Source: Achromobacter sp. UMC46
GTDB taxonomy: Bacteria > Pseudomonadota > Gammaproteobacteria > Burkholderiales > Burkholderiaceae_B
Assembly: GCF_014170335.1 (NCBI RefSeq)
Contig: NZ_LZZS01000016.1
Location: 124,001 to 188,000, forward strand
Length of the DNA stretch: 64,000 nt
Direction: 5' to 3'
Positions 34,398 through 43,152 of this stretch are shown here, piece after piece (positions within the stretch are counted from its first letter, which is position 1; each line of letters begins with the position of its first letter). Both the position numbers and the translations under genes were made by a program. The notes beneath the pieces are model-generated. The model worked only from the letters and a program-made list of their open reading frames with translations, searched no databases and was not told where the DNA came from.

Positions 34398-35177
34398 TCA
34401 GGGAAGCGAGATGGTCAGGTGGGCGGCGCGCGGGCCAAGCTTGACGATGTCGTGATACGGGGCCATCGCTGTCTGCATGTCGCCGTTCAGGAAATGGCTC
34501 ATGCCCAGGTACGCCAGCAGGCCCAGTAGCGCGAAGATCGCGCCGATGCTCCACAGTGGAACGTCGCGCTTCAAGGTGTGCGCGATCTTGTCGGGCAGTG
34601 GCCAATGCGGCGCGAAGCCCGCGCGCTTGCCGCGCAGCAGGGCGATCTCGTCGCCCAGGCGCGCGGTCAGGTAGCCGAGCTTTTCCTGGCCTTCGATCAT
34701 GTACTTGCCCTGGAAGCCCAGCAGCAGGCACATGTAGAACACTTCCAGGGATTGCAGCCGCGGCGCCCCTTGGGCGCGCAGGTCTTCCAGCCGGGCGAAG
34801 AAATTCTCGCCCGCCAGCTGTTCGCCGAACAGCGTCAATTGCAGCGGTTGCAGCATCCACGCGTCGCGGATCGAGAACCCGGAATTCAGGACGGTCTCGT
34901 CGACGGCGGCGCAGAACGCGTACTTGGTGGCGTAGACGTCTTCGGCGGGGATCTCCAGTTTCTTCGCGGTGCGTTCGAAGTCCGCCAGGAACTGCTGCAC
35001 GCGGGCGGAGAACGATGCCGCACTGGCCGGCTGCTGCCCGCTCTTGAGCAGGAACAGCATCAGGAATCCGTCGTACAGCAAGTCCAGCAGCGATTTCGCG
35101 GGCCGTGAACCGTAGAAGTCGGCGGCACGGGGAGGGAGCGTGGCTCCGGGCATCAGAGAGGGCGCGTCGGCGGTCAT
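34398..35177 (-). CDS. tssL: T6SS membrane complex protein TssL (DotU family)
   Basis: 259 residues, the short form. The conserved VYATKYAFCAAVDETVLNS lies at 81-99, with LTLFGEQLAGENFF shortly after. One membrane helix (207-228, LWSIGAIFALLGLLAY) sits near the C-terminus and leaves only about 30 periplasmic residues, so no OmpA-like extension is present. TssL joins TssM in the inner membrane and contacts the TssK baseplate. It follows tssK with 25 bases between. Confidence 0.94.
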   Translation of the reverse strand: MTADAPSLMPGATLPPRAADFYGSRPAKSLLDLLYDGFLMLFLLKSGQQPASAASFSARVQQFLADFERTAKKLEIPAEDVYATKYAFCAAVDETVLNSGFSIRDAWMLQPLQLTLFGEQLAGENFFARLEDLRAQGAPRLQSLEVFYMCLLLGFQGKYMIEGQEKLGYLTARLGDEIALLRGKRAGFAPHWPLPDKIAHTLKRDVPLWSIGAIFALLGLLAYLGMSHFLNGDMQTAMAPYHDIVKLGPRAAHLTISLP

Positions 35178-35202
35178 GGCGGGCTCTTTCGGTGGGAAGC
35201 GG

Positions 35203-36549
35203 TTAGCGGGTGACGGCGATCAGGTCCAGCTTCAGTTCAGGGATGCCGGACGGGGCATAGATGGCGATGCTTCTTGCCTGCAGCATGCGGTCGTAGAGCG
35301 ATCCGCGCGTCTGCAAGGTGAAATAGCAGGCGCCCGGCTTGACCGGGACGGCCGGCGGCACCTGCGGCGTATAGACCAGTTGCACGCCGGGCATGGCCGA
35401 GAGCACCAGCTTTTCCACATCGTCAGGCGCGCCGACCTTGAAGCGCAACGGCACGGTTTCGGCCAGTTCGCTTGCCGGCGTAGCGGCGGATACCGACAGG
35501 TACAGCGCGGTGGTCTCGTCCAGCTTGCCGGAGTCCAGGCGGCCGACGTGGAACGACGGGCGCACCTCGTCCAGCACGATCGAGAAATAGCGGGTCGAAA
35601 TGACGGTGTCGAGCAGGTCTCGCAGGATCTCGTCCAGCTGCGCGAACGCGGCGCCGGGCTGGTCGTGGCGGTACGCGGGCAAGTCCGCCAGCGTGTGCAC
35701 TTTCGAAAACGTCATCAGCGCGCCGGCCAGGCGCAGCATTTCCTGGAACAGGCGTTCAGGGTGCAGCTGCGGGTTGTGGAACAGGTGCGACAGCGCCGAA
35801 TAGGCTTCGTTGGCGGTGTGCAGCAGCCAGAAGGACGCGACGTCGCCCGATCGGAACTCGATGATGTTCTTGCTGGGTTCGCGGTGAAAGCCGTATAGCG
35901 CGTTGACCTTCGCCTGCAGGGCGTCCAGCAGCCGGCGCAACTGCTCGAACAGCGCGCCGCAGGCCTGCACGGTCAGGCTGGGCGCAATATAGCTGGTGTC
36001 CAGTTCATACCCCGCGCTGGCGGTCCGGCGCACGCGCGCGACGGGGATGGTCAGCAGCGCGTCGCGGGGTTCGTGCTCGGACAGCAGCCGCACGTTCTTG
36101 CGCAGGAACGCCAGGTCGGCGGTGCTGGCGTTGGTATAGAGGTCGGGTGCCGGGCTGTTCTGATGCGCGTAGCGGGCGTCGAAGCCCTGGCCCTGCGCGC
36201 CATCGCGGTAGTTGCCGCCGATGTCCTTCATGGGATGCAGCGCCAGATAGAACACCGCTTCGCTCGCGCCGTCCAGGCCGTCCAGCGCCACGGCGGGCGG
36301 CAGGTCGTCGTTATGGGGCGCGTTGTAGATTTCGCCGTCGGGGAAGATGGCCGACAGTTCGGTGGCGCGCAGCATGCCGTTGGCCAGGGCCGCGGCATCG
36401 AACCGCACGGTGCGCAGCCCCCATGAATAGGGATGCAGCGCGCGGCTCATCTCTGCGAGGCGGGCCTCGTGGTAGGCGTCTTGCCGCTGAAAATGCTGGG
36501 GCCGCAGAAACAGGCCCTCACCCCATAGGACTTTCGCTGAATAACTCAC
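35203..36549 (-). CDS. tssK: T6SS baseplate protein TssK
   Basis: 448 residues beginning MSYSAKVLWGEGLFLRPQHF, the signature start of TssK, which links the baseplate to TssL and TssM. The start codon is GTG at 36549. Just upstream (36562-36580) is an A+T-rich tract (TATATATAAATAAG on the coding strand) without a clear ribosome site, which might hold an internal promoter. The gene lies between tssJ and tssL. Confidence 0.95.
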   Translation of the reverse strand: MSYSAKVLWGEGLFLRPQHFQRQDAYHEARLAEMSRALHPYSWGLRTVRFDAAALANGMLRATELSAIFPDGEIYNAPHNDDLPPAVALDGLDGASEAVFYLALHPMKDIGGNYRDGAQGQGFDARYAHQNSPAPDLYTNASTADLAFLRKNVRLLSEHEPRDALLTIPVARVRRTASAGYELDTSYIAPSLTVQACGALFEQLRRLLDALQAKVNALYGFHREPSKNIIEFRSGDVASFWLLHTANEAYSALSHLFHNPQLHPERLFQEMLRLAGALMTFSKVHTLADLPAYRHDQPGAAFAQLDEILRDLLDTVISTRYFSIVLDEVRPSFHVGRLDSGKLDETTALYLSVSAATPASELAETVPLRFKVGAPDDVEKLVLSAMPGVQLVYTPQVPPAVPVKPGACYFTLQTRGSLYDRMLQARSIAIYAPSGIPELKLDLIAVTR

Positions 36550-36614
36550 GTTGGCTGGCTCTTATTTATATATAGATAGCGGGCGTTTCGTAATGACGTG
36601 GGTTGCAACTGCCT

Positions 36615-37232
36615 TCAGTTCGGACACTGCACCGAAGCGAGCCGGGACGGATCGAACTCAGGCACGCCCGGGGGCAGCACGATCTTGCCGGTCGTGACCG
36701 TCATCGCGCAGGCGTGGGCGCCCAAGACAATGCCGGAGTCCTCGGCGGACTTCACTTCGAACACATACTTCCAGCGCTGCGGCGCAGGCGCGTAGAACAG
36801 GGCGGCGACAGCGATGTACGTGGCGCTCTTAGGCACTTTTTCCACGTTCTCGTAGCGCTGCCCAGGCGTCAGGATGACTTCGCGGGAAGCGATGACGCTA
36901 TCGCCCAGTGCTGCCTTTTCCTGCGCAGTATCAACCAATTGCGTGAGCGGTGCGCGCAGGAATGCCTCGGCATTCTTCAAATAGTATGTTTTCGTAACGA
37001 CGGCCATGGGCTGGCCACTACTCGCATTCAAATTTTCTCCGGCGTGAATCGCCAATTTCACGTCGATAGGCGCATTCGGGTCCTTTTTCAGGCCCGTGAT
37101 GTCGAGCGCGCTGCCCGTCATTCCGGCCACGGCGCCGATCGCCGAAACGGCCGCACAACCGCTAATTACCGAGCTCGCCGCAACCAGAGAAAAGGCCGCC
37201 AAGCATCGCGATAAATTGAGATGTTTTGACAT
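36615..37232 (-). CDS. tssJ: T6SS outer-membrane lipoprotein TssJ
   Basis: 205 residues. A lipoprotein signal with lipobox I-S-G-C (C26) leads to the TssJ transthyretin-like fold: KLAIHAGENLNASSGQPMAV, then LTPGQRYENVEKVPKSATYIAV. It anchors TssM at the outer membrane. It is the first gene of the minus-strand tssJ-tssK-tssL-vgrG2 operon and divergent from the TPR lipoprotein/tssB operon. Confidence 0.93.
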   Translation of the reverse strand: MSKHLNLSRCLAAFSLVAASSVISGCAAVSAIGAVAGMTGSALDITGLKKDPNAPIDVKLAIHAGENLNASSGQPMAVVTKTYYLKNAEAFLRAPLTQLVDTAQEKAALGDSVIASREVILTPGQRYENVEKVPKSATYIAVAALFYAPAPQRWKYVFEVKSAEDSGIVLGAHACAMTVTTGKIVLPPGVPEFDPSRLASVQCPN

Positions 37233-37385
37233 GGCTCTTTATACCGGAACATTGCTGCGGCATGAAGATCGCAGCACGTTAAGCGACGTTTCGTGCGACG
37301 TTACATCGAGTTAATCACTGTAGTGGTGTACTAACAAAAAGTTGTTGAAATACGCGGCCTTGGTTACAACCCCACGTGCCCAAAA
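37233..37385. promoter_or_regulatory. Central divergent promoter region of the T6SS cluster
   Basis: 153 bases separate the starts of tssJ (minus) and the TPR lipoprotein gene (plus), so it drives both main T6SS operons. The part at 37300-37350 is A+T-rich (TTAATCACTGTAGTGGTG with a short inverted repeat CACT-gt-AGTG, then ACAAAAAGTTGTTG). Factors that would act here cannot be named from sequence. Confidence 0.45.
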
Positions 37386-38078
37386 ATGCAACTTTCTCGT
37401 CTCTTCATGATCGGCGCAATCGTGGCTCTGATGACTGGCTGCGCAGCCACTGTCAAGCCGCAGACCGACGCCGAATTCAAGCAGTCGATTACGCAGGCCA
37501 CGCAGAGCCTTGCCTCCAAGGGAGGCGATCAGGCTGTGGCCCAGTTCGAGGAGATCGCGCAGCGCAATCCCTCGCGAGGCGAGCCCTGGTCCTACATCGC
37601 GAAGATCCGTTTCGACGAGCAGAAGTACGGCGAAGCGATCGTGGCGGCGGATGAAGCGCTGAACCGCGACCCCGAGGATTTCACCGCCAAGACGGTCCGT
37701 GCCGTCGGTGGCTTGCGCGTGGCCATGCAGTCACTGGCGGATCTGCGCGCCGATGCGCTCCTGGCGGGCAATGCCCGCACGGACGCGGTGGCGCTGGCCG
37801 CCGCGATGCGCGAAACGCTGGGCCAGGACGTCCTGTTCCCCGAAGGGCGCAAGCCGCCCGTGCGGCCTCGCCAACCCCCCAAGCGCGTCGATCCGCCCGC
37901 CGCTGACACGGGCGCGCCGTCAACCGCCGCGCCGGCCACGGCGGCGCCCGCCAGAATCGCTACACCCGCTGTAACCCCCTCGAACCCGGCACCCGCCGCG
38001 CCGGGTGCGACGCCGCCAGCCACGCCCGCCGCTGGCGGACGTGCGCCGGATCCGTTCGGCAATCTTCTCAAACCCTGA
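37386..38078 (+). CDS. TPR lipoprotein at the head of the tssBC operon
   Basis: 230 residues. A lipobox M-T-G-C (C19) is followed by one or two TPR-like repeats (about 45-105, PWSYIAKIRFDEQKYGEAIV and AADEALNRDPED) and a long Pro/Ala-rich C-terminal tail (about 150-230) that could span the periplasm. It is 68 bases upstream of tssB on the same strand. Similar lipoproteins open T6SS operons in Burkholderia-like clusters, but no function is established that I can cite; an envelope scaffold role is an inference. Confidence 0.8.
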   Translation: MQLSRLFMIGAIVALMTGCAATVKPQTDAEFKQSITQATQSLASKGGDQAVAQFEEIAQRNPSRGEPWSYIAKIRFDEQKYGEAIVAADEALNRDPEDFTAKTVRAVGGLRVAMQSLADLRADALLAGNARTDAVALAAAMRETLGQDVLFPEGRKPPVRPRQPPKRVDPPAADTGAPSTAAPATAAPARIATPAVTPSNPAPAAPGATPPATPAAGGRAPDPFGNLLKP

Positions 38079-38146
38079 TCGGCTCGCGGGAGCCGGCGCC
38101 GCCGGCCTTGTCAGCCTTACCAACACGCACCTCGCTGGGAGCCCTC

Positions 38147-38671
38147 ATGGCTAAGAAAGAAAGCGTTCAGAAACGACTCCAGAAAGTGCGCCCGCCGCGC
38201 GTTCAACTGACCTATGACGTCGAGAAGGGCGACGCGATCGAGCAGAAGGAGCTTCCCTTCGTCGTGGGCGTGGTGGGCGACTTCAGCGCGCAATCCGAAG
38301 CGGAGCTGCCGCGCCTGAAGGACCGCAAGTTCGTCAACATCGATGTGGACAACTTCGATGACGTGATGAGCGGGCTGGAGCCGCGCGCGGCCTATCGCGT
38401 CAAGAACCGCTTGACGGACGAGGGCGGCACCTTCGGCGTCGACCTGAAATTCCGCTCAGTGGAAGATTTCAGGCCCGAGGCCGTGGTGCAGCAGATCGAA
38501 CCGCTTAAAGAACTGTTGGACATCCGCACCAAGCTGGCCGACCTGCGCAACAAGCTCGCCGGCAACGACCGGCTGGAAGACCTGCTGGGCGAGGTGCTCA
38601 GCAGCACGGAAAAATTGCAGCAACTGACCAGCGAAGCCGGCAAGAACGGCAAGGGAGGCAGCCATGAGTAA
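38147..38671 (+). CDS. tssB: T6SS sheath small subunit TssB
   Basis: 174 residues with KRLQKVRPPRVQLTYDVEKG at the start and ELPFVVGVVGDFS, both diagnostic. With TssC it forms the contractile sheath. The ATG at 38147 has GGGAG 6 bases upstream and gives the usual N-terminus MAKKESVQ. Its last 8 bases overlap tssC. Confidence 0.95.
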   Translation: MAKKESVQKRLQKVRPPRVQLTYDVEKGDAIEQKELPFVVGVVGDFSAQSEAELPRLKDRKFVNIDVDNFDDVMSGLEPRAAYRVKNRLTDEGGTFGVDLKFRSVEDFRPEAVVQQIEPLKELLDIRTKLADLRNKLAGNDRLEDLLGEVLSSTEKLQQLTSEAGKNGKGGSHE

Positions 38672-40157
38672 TTCCGCCGCCGCGCAGAACTCGGCCGCTC
38701 CGGCCGCCGAGGCCGATTCGGGCCTGCTCGACCAGATCGTCGAACAGAGCCGGGTGGCCAAGTCCACTGCCGAGCACGACCGCGCCAAAGACCTGATCGG
38801 CGAATTGGCCCGCGAAGTCATGAAGGGCACCGTGGTGGTGTCGGACAACCTGTCGGCGATGCTGGACGCCCGGGTCGCCGAACTGGACCGCCTGATCTCC
38901 GCGCAGCTCAGCGAAGTGATGCACGGCGCGGAATTCCAGAAGCTGGAAAGCACCTGGCGCGGCCTGCATTACCTGTGCCAGGAGAGCAACACCGGCCCGA
39001 TGCTGAAGATCAAGGTGCTGAACGTCACCAAGCGCGATCTGGTGCGGGACTTCCAGACCGCCATCGATTTCGACCAGAGCCTGATGTTCAAGAAGGTCTA
39101 CGAGGAAGAATTCGGCACGTTCGGCGGGTCGCCTTTCGGCGCGCTGCTGGGCAATTTCGAGATCACGCGCCAGCCCGAGGACATGTATTTCATCGAGCAG
39201 ATGTCGCATGTGGCCGCCGCGTCGCACGCGCCGTTCATCGCGTCGGCGTCGCCTGAACTGCTGGGCCTGGACAGCTTTGCCGACCTGGGCCGCCCGCGCG
39301 ACCTGGCCAAGGTGTTCGACACCGTCGAATACACCAAGTGGCGCAGCTTCCGGGATTCGGAAGATTCCCGCTATGTCGGCCTGACCATGCCGCGCTTCCT
39401 GGGCCGCCTGCCGTACGACCCGAAGGAAGGCACGTCGGTGGAAGGCTTCAATTTCGTCGAGGACGTGGACGGCACGGACCACGCCAAGTATCTGTGGTGC
39501 AACGCCGCCTGGGCGTTCGGCGCGCGCCTGACGGCTGCGTTCGCCGACTTCGGCTGGTGCGCGGCCATCCGGGGCGTGGAAGGCGGCGGCCTGGTGGAGA
39601 ACCTGCCGACCCATACCTTCAAGACCGATGACGGTGAAATCGCGCTCAAGTGCCCGACGGAAATCGCCATCACCGACCGCCGTGAAAAGGAATTGAGCGA
39701 CCTGGGCCTGATCCCGCTGGTCCATTGCAAGAACTCCGACTATGCGGCCTTCTTCGGCGCGCAGTCGGTGCAGAAAGCGAAGAAATACAACACCGACAGC
39801 GCCAACGCCAATGCGGTGCTGTCTGCCCAGTTGCAGTACATCTTTTCGGTGTCGCGCGTGGCCCATTACCTGAAAGCCATGATGCGGGACAAGATCGGCA
39901 GCTTCGCATCCGCGCAGTCAGTCGAAAGTTTCCTGAACCGCTGGGTCTCGCAGTACGTACTGCTGGACGACAACGCCAGCCAGGAACAGAAAGCGCAATT
40001 CCCGTTGCGGGAAGCCTCGGTGCAAGTCGCCGAAGTGCCGGGTCGCCCCGGCGTGTTCCGGGCCGTGGCGTTTTTGCGGCCCCACTTTCAGCTCGACGAG
40101 CTTTCGATTTCGTTGCGTCTGGTCGCGGAGCTTCCCGCCCAGGCCCAGAAATCCTGA
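38664..40157 (+). CDS. tssC: T6SS sheath large subunit TssC
   Basis: 497 residues. The conserved core includes ESTWRGLHYLCQESNTGPML, EFGTFGGSPFGALLGNFEI and the C-terminal FLRPHFQLDELSISLRLVAE. It pairs with TssB to build the sheath that drives injection and is disassembled by ClpV. It starts within the end of tssB (8-base overlap), so the two are co-translated. Confidence 0.97.
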   Translation: MSNSAAAQNSAAPAAEADSGLLDQIVEQSRVAKSTAEHDRAKDLIGELAREVMKGTVVVSDNLSAMLDARVAELDRLISAQLSEVMHGAEFQKLESTWRGLHYLCQESNTGPMLKIKVLNVTKRDLVRDFQTAIDFDQSLMFKKVYEEEFGTFGGSPFGALLGNFEITRQPEDMYFIEQMSHVAAASHAPFIASASPELLGLDSFADLGRPRDLAKVFDTVEYTKWRSFRDSEDSRYVGLTMPRFLGRLPYDPKEGTSVEGFNFVEDVDGTDHAKYLWCNAAWAFGARLTAAFADFGWCAAIRGVEGGGLVENLPTHTFKTDDGEIALKCPTEIAITDRREKELSDLGLIPLVHCKNSDYAAFFGAQSVQKAKKYNTDSANANAVLSAQLQYIFSVSRVAHYLKAMMRDKIGSFASAQSVESFLNRWVSQYVLLDDNASQEQKAQFPLREASVQVAEVPGRPGVFRAVAFLRPHFQLDELSISLRLVAELPAQAQKS

Positions 40158-40198
40158 TGCCCGTCCGATAAGCGGTTTTTCAACTTGAGAGGCTATGA

Positions 40199-40702
40199 AT
40201 GAAGGACATTTACGTCAAATTTGGCAATCCTGCGCTGAAGGGCGAGTCCCAGGACAAGGACCACCCTGACTGGATCGAAGTCGGTTCGTGGCGCCACGAG
40301 ATCATCCAGCCGCGTTCGGCCACGGCCTCGACCTCGGGCGGCCACACCGCCGAGCGCACCGAGCACGGCGAAATGGTCTTCACCAAGGATCTGGATGTCG
40401 TCAGCCCGCTGCTGTATCAGCATGCCTCGGGCGGCACGACTTTCGACGAAGTGACCATCGATTTCCTGCGCGCCGACGGGGAAGGCAACCGCGTCAAGTA
40501 CCTGGAGATCAAGCTCAAGTACGTGATCATTTCGCGCGTGGCGCCGGAAGTCGTCAGCGAAGGCCTGCCGCACGAATCGTTCTCGCTGAAGTACGCCGCC
40601 GTGCAGTGGAAGTACACGCAGCAGAAGGTGGGCGGCAACCAGGGCGGCAATGCGCAGGGCGCCTGGAGCCTGACCAAGAACGACAAGACGTATTCGGTCT
40701 GA
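40199..40702 (+). CDS. hcp: T6SS tail tube protein Hcp (TssD)
   Basis: 167 residues, starting KDIYVKFGNPALKGESQD with HPDWIEVGSWRHEI, the usual Hcp pattern. It forms the hexameric tube rings pushed out with the spike. GAGAGG precedes the ATG. A strong hairpin follows in the gap to tssE, which fits high Hcp mRNA levels. Confidence 0.96.
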   Translation: MKDIYVKFGNPALKGESQDKDHPDWIEVGSWRHEIIQPRSATASTSGGHTAERTEHGEMVFTKDLDVVSPLLYQHASGGTTFDEVTIDFLRADGEGNRVKYLEIKLKYVIISRVAPEVVSEGLPHESFSLKYAAVQWKYTQQKVGGNQGGNAQGAWSLTKNDKTYSV

Positions 40703-40717
40703 ACGCGACCGCGTAGG

Positions 40718-40759
40718 CAGCACGTGCCGCGCCCCTTTGCGGGCGCGCGGCAGGTGCTG
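40718..40759. other. Strong hairpin between hcp and tssE
   Basis: CAGCAC-g-TGCCGCG-CCC and GGGCG-CGCGGCA-g-GTGCTG can pair with one mismatch and a small bulge around a CTTTGC-type loop, giving about 16 base pairs. There is no U-run after it. It probably protects the 3' end of an hcp transcript or reduces read-through to tssE, which would allow much more Hcp than baseplate protein. Confidence 0.5.
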
Positions 40760-40773
40760 AACGGAGGTCCGTG

Positions 40774-41259
40774 ATGAAAGGATTCGAACCCAGCCTGTTC
40801 GACAAGCTGTTCGACGGCGACGGGCAATCTCCGCATGCCCTGCGGCGGTTGTCGGTGGAAGAAATCAAGGAAACGGTCGCGCGCGACATCGAGGCCCTGC
40901 TGAACACGCGCATGGTTTTCACGGAAGAATCGCTGAAGCGCTACCCCCATTGCCAGCGGTCGATCCTGACCTATGGGCTGTCGGATTTCTCGGGGCTGAG
41001 CCTGGCCAGCCACTACGACCGCGAGTTCATCTGCCGGTCGCTGGAGCAGGCGATCGCACGCCATGAACCGCGGCTGACGCATGTGAGGGTGGTGCTGCAG
41101 GTGGACAGCCGCGCGACATCGGTCCTGTATTTCGCGATCACCGCCATGCTGGACGCCGGGCCGGCGCACGAGCCGGTGACGTTCGACGCGACGTTGCAGC
41201 CGTCCACCTTGCAGTATTCCGTCAGCAAGGGTTGGGCCAAGGCCGCAGCGGTCGCCTGA
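40774..41259 (+). CDS. tssE: T6SS baseplate protein TssE (gp25-like)
   Basis: 161 residues with SPHALRRLSVEEIKETVARD near the N-terminus, then LEALLNTR-type and SILTYGLSDFSGLS segments typical of TssE, a homologue of phage gp25. GGAGG lies 6 bases before the ATG at 40774; the GTG directly before it at 40771 is too close to that site. It starts the baseplate set tssE-tssF-tssG. Confidence 0.93.
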   Translation: MKGFEPSLFDKLFDGDGQSPHALRRLSVEEIKETVARDIEALLNTRMVFTEESLKRYPHCQRSILTYGLSDFSGLSLASHYDREFICRSLEQAIARHEPRLTHVRVVLQVDSRATSVLYFAITAMLDAGPAHEPVTFDATLQPSTLQYSVSKGWAKAAAVA

Positions 41260-41313
41260 TAAAAAACAACGCACGCGGGCGCAGGCGGCACGCCGCCGGC
41301 GAGGAAGGGAAAG

Positions 41314-43152
41314 ATGGAAGAACTGCTGCCCTATTACGAACGCGAGCTGGGTTTCCTGCGCGGGTCGTCGCGCGATTTCGCGCAACGCTATCCCAAGATC
41401 GCGGCGCGACTCGGCCTGTCCGGCGAAACGTGCGAAGACCCGCACGTGGAGCGGATGATCGAGTCGTTCGCCCTGCTGGGCGCGCGCATCAACAAGAAGC
41501 TGGACGACGACTATCCGGAGTTCACGGAAGCGCTGTTCGAGGTGATGTACCCGCACTATCTGCGCCCGTTCCCGTCGTGCTCGGTGGCGCAGTTCGACAT
41601 GGGCGGCGTGGCGGCGCAACTGACGGCGCCCGTGCGGATGCCGCGCGGGACCGAGCTGAAGTCCTATCCCGTGCGCGGCGTGGCCTGCCGCTTCCGCACG
41701 GCCTACGACGTGACGCTGGCGCCTGTGGCCATCCGCCGCGCCAGCTTCGCGTCCACCGCCAACGCGCCCTCGTCGACGTCGCTGCCGCCTGGCGTGACGG
41801 GGCGGTTGTCGTTGACGCTGGCGTGCCTGGCCGAGACGCAGAATTTCTCGAACCTGGCCGTGGATACGCTGCGCGTTTATCTGCACGGCGAGCCGTCGTT
41901 CGTCGCCGCGTTGCGGGATTGCCTGTTCCTGCGCACGGCGGCCGCCTACGTCGAAACGCAGCCGGGCCGCTGGCAGCGCCTGGACACGGTGCCGCTGGCG
42001 CAAGTGGGGCTGGCGGAGACCGACGCGCTGATCGATTTTCCAGCCAGTTCGCATCCCGCCTACCGGCTGTTGGCCGAATACTTCGTCTTCTCCGAGAAGT
42101 TCAACTTCGTGGACATCGATCTGGCCGCATTGCGTCGCGCGGTGGGCACGGCGCGAGAATTCACCCTGCACCTGCCCGTCAAGGGACTGCGCGCCGATTC
42201 CAATACGGCGCGCTTGCTGGAATCGGCGTCGCCCGACCATTTCCGGTTGGGCTGCACGCCGGTGGTCAACCTGTTTTCGCAACGCGCCGACCCCATCCGC
42301 GTGACCCACGCGGCGGCGTCCTATCCGGTGGTGGCGGACGCCCGGCGCGCCTATGGCTACGAGGTCTATTCGATCGACCGCGTCCGGCAGGTACGGCAGA
42401 ACGCGCAAGGCGATTCGGTGGTGGAGTTCCGTCCGTTCTATTCCCTGCATCATGGCGAAACGCCGGATCGCGCAAGCCACTACTGGACGGCGCGACGCGA
42501 CGCGATGGTGGCGGAGCGCAGCCCCGGCTACGAGATGGAGATGTCCATCGTCGACATCGATTTCGATCCCTCGGTGCCGCAGACCGAAACCCTGAGCCTT
42601 GACCTGACCTGCACCAACCGGGACCTGCCCGCGCATCTGGCCGTGGGCCAGTCGGGCGGGGACCTGTTCCTGGAAGGGGGATCCGTCGCCCGCGAAATCC
42701 GCATGCTGCGCCGGCCGACCCACACCCATCGCTTCCAGCAGGGCCGCGCCGCGCATTGGCGCTTGATTTCGCATCTGGCGCTGAACCACCTGTCGCTGGT
42801 GCAAAGCGGCCTGCCCGCCTTGAAGGAAACGCTGCGCCTGTACGACTTGTCGCACGCGGCGGTGGCCGCGCGCCAGATCGAAGGCCTGGTGGGGCTGGAC
42901 TACAAGCCTGCCACGCACTGGATGCCGGGCGAGCCGTTCGCGACCTTCGTGCGCGGCATCGAAATCCGGCTGACGATCAATGAAGACAACTTCGTCGGTA
43001 CCAGCCTGCATGCCTTCGTGGCGGTGATCAACCGCTTCTTCGGCCTTTATGTGCACGCCAACAGCTTCGTGCAGCTGGTCGTTTTGTCGCGCAGAAGCGC
43101 GGAAGAAATCTTACGGTGCCCCCCATGCAACGGCGACGCGATCCTAGCGTAA
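41314..43152 (+). CDS. tssF: T6SS baseplate protein TssF
   Basis: 612 residues, beginning MEELLPYYERELGFLRGSSR, the standard TssF N-terminus, and ending with the FNLYVHANSF-type FFGLYVHANSFVQLVVLS. With TssE, TssG and TssK it forms the baseplate wedge. It overlaps tssG by 37 bases in another frame. Confidence 0.96.
   Translation: MEELLPYYERELGFLRGSSRDFAQRYPKIAARLGLSGETCEDPHVERMIESFALLGARINKKLDDDYPEFTEALFEVMYPHYLRPFPSCSVAQFDMGGVAAQLTAPVRMPRGTELKSYPVRGVACRFRTAYDVTLAPVAIRRASFASTANAPSSTSLPPGVTGRLSLTLACLAETQNFSNLAVDTLRVYLHGEPSFVAALRDCLFLRTAAAYVETQPGRWQRLDTVPLAQVGLAETDALIDFPASSHPAYRLLAEYFVFSEKFNFVDIDLAALRRAVGTAREFTLHLPVKGLRADSNTARLLESASPDHFRLGCTPVVNLFSQRADPIRVTHAAASYPVVADARRAYGYEVYSIDRVRQVRQNAQGDSVVEFRPFYSLHHGETPDRASHYWTARRDAMVAERSPGYEMEMSIVDIDFDPSVPQTETLSLDLTCTNRDLPAHLAVGQSGGDLFLEGGSVAREIRMLRRPTHTHRFQQGRAAHWRLISHLALNHLSLVQSGLPALKETLRLYDLSHAAVAARQIEGLVGLDYKPATHWMPGEPFATFVRGIEIRLTINEDNFVGTSLHAFVAVINRFFGLYVHANSFVQLVVLSRRSAEEILRCPPCNGDAILA

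Noticed and set aside
40417-43056. Open frame of 879 codons opposite hcp, tssE and tssF
   Set aside because: It crosses three well identified genes on the other strand and has no motif or ribosome site. High GC content removes stop codons in this frame.
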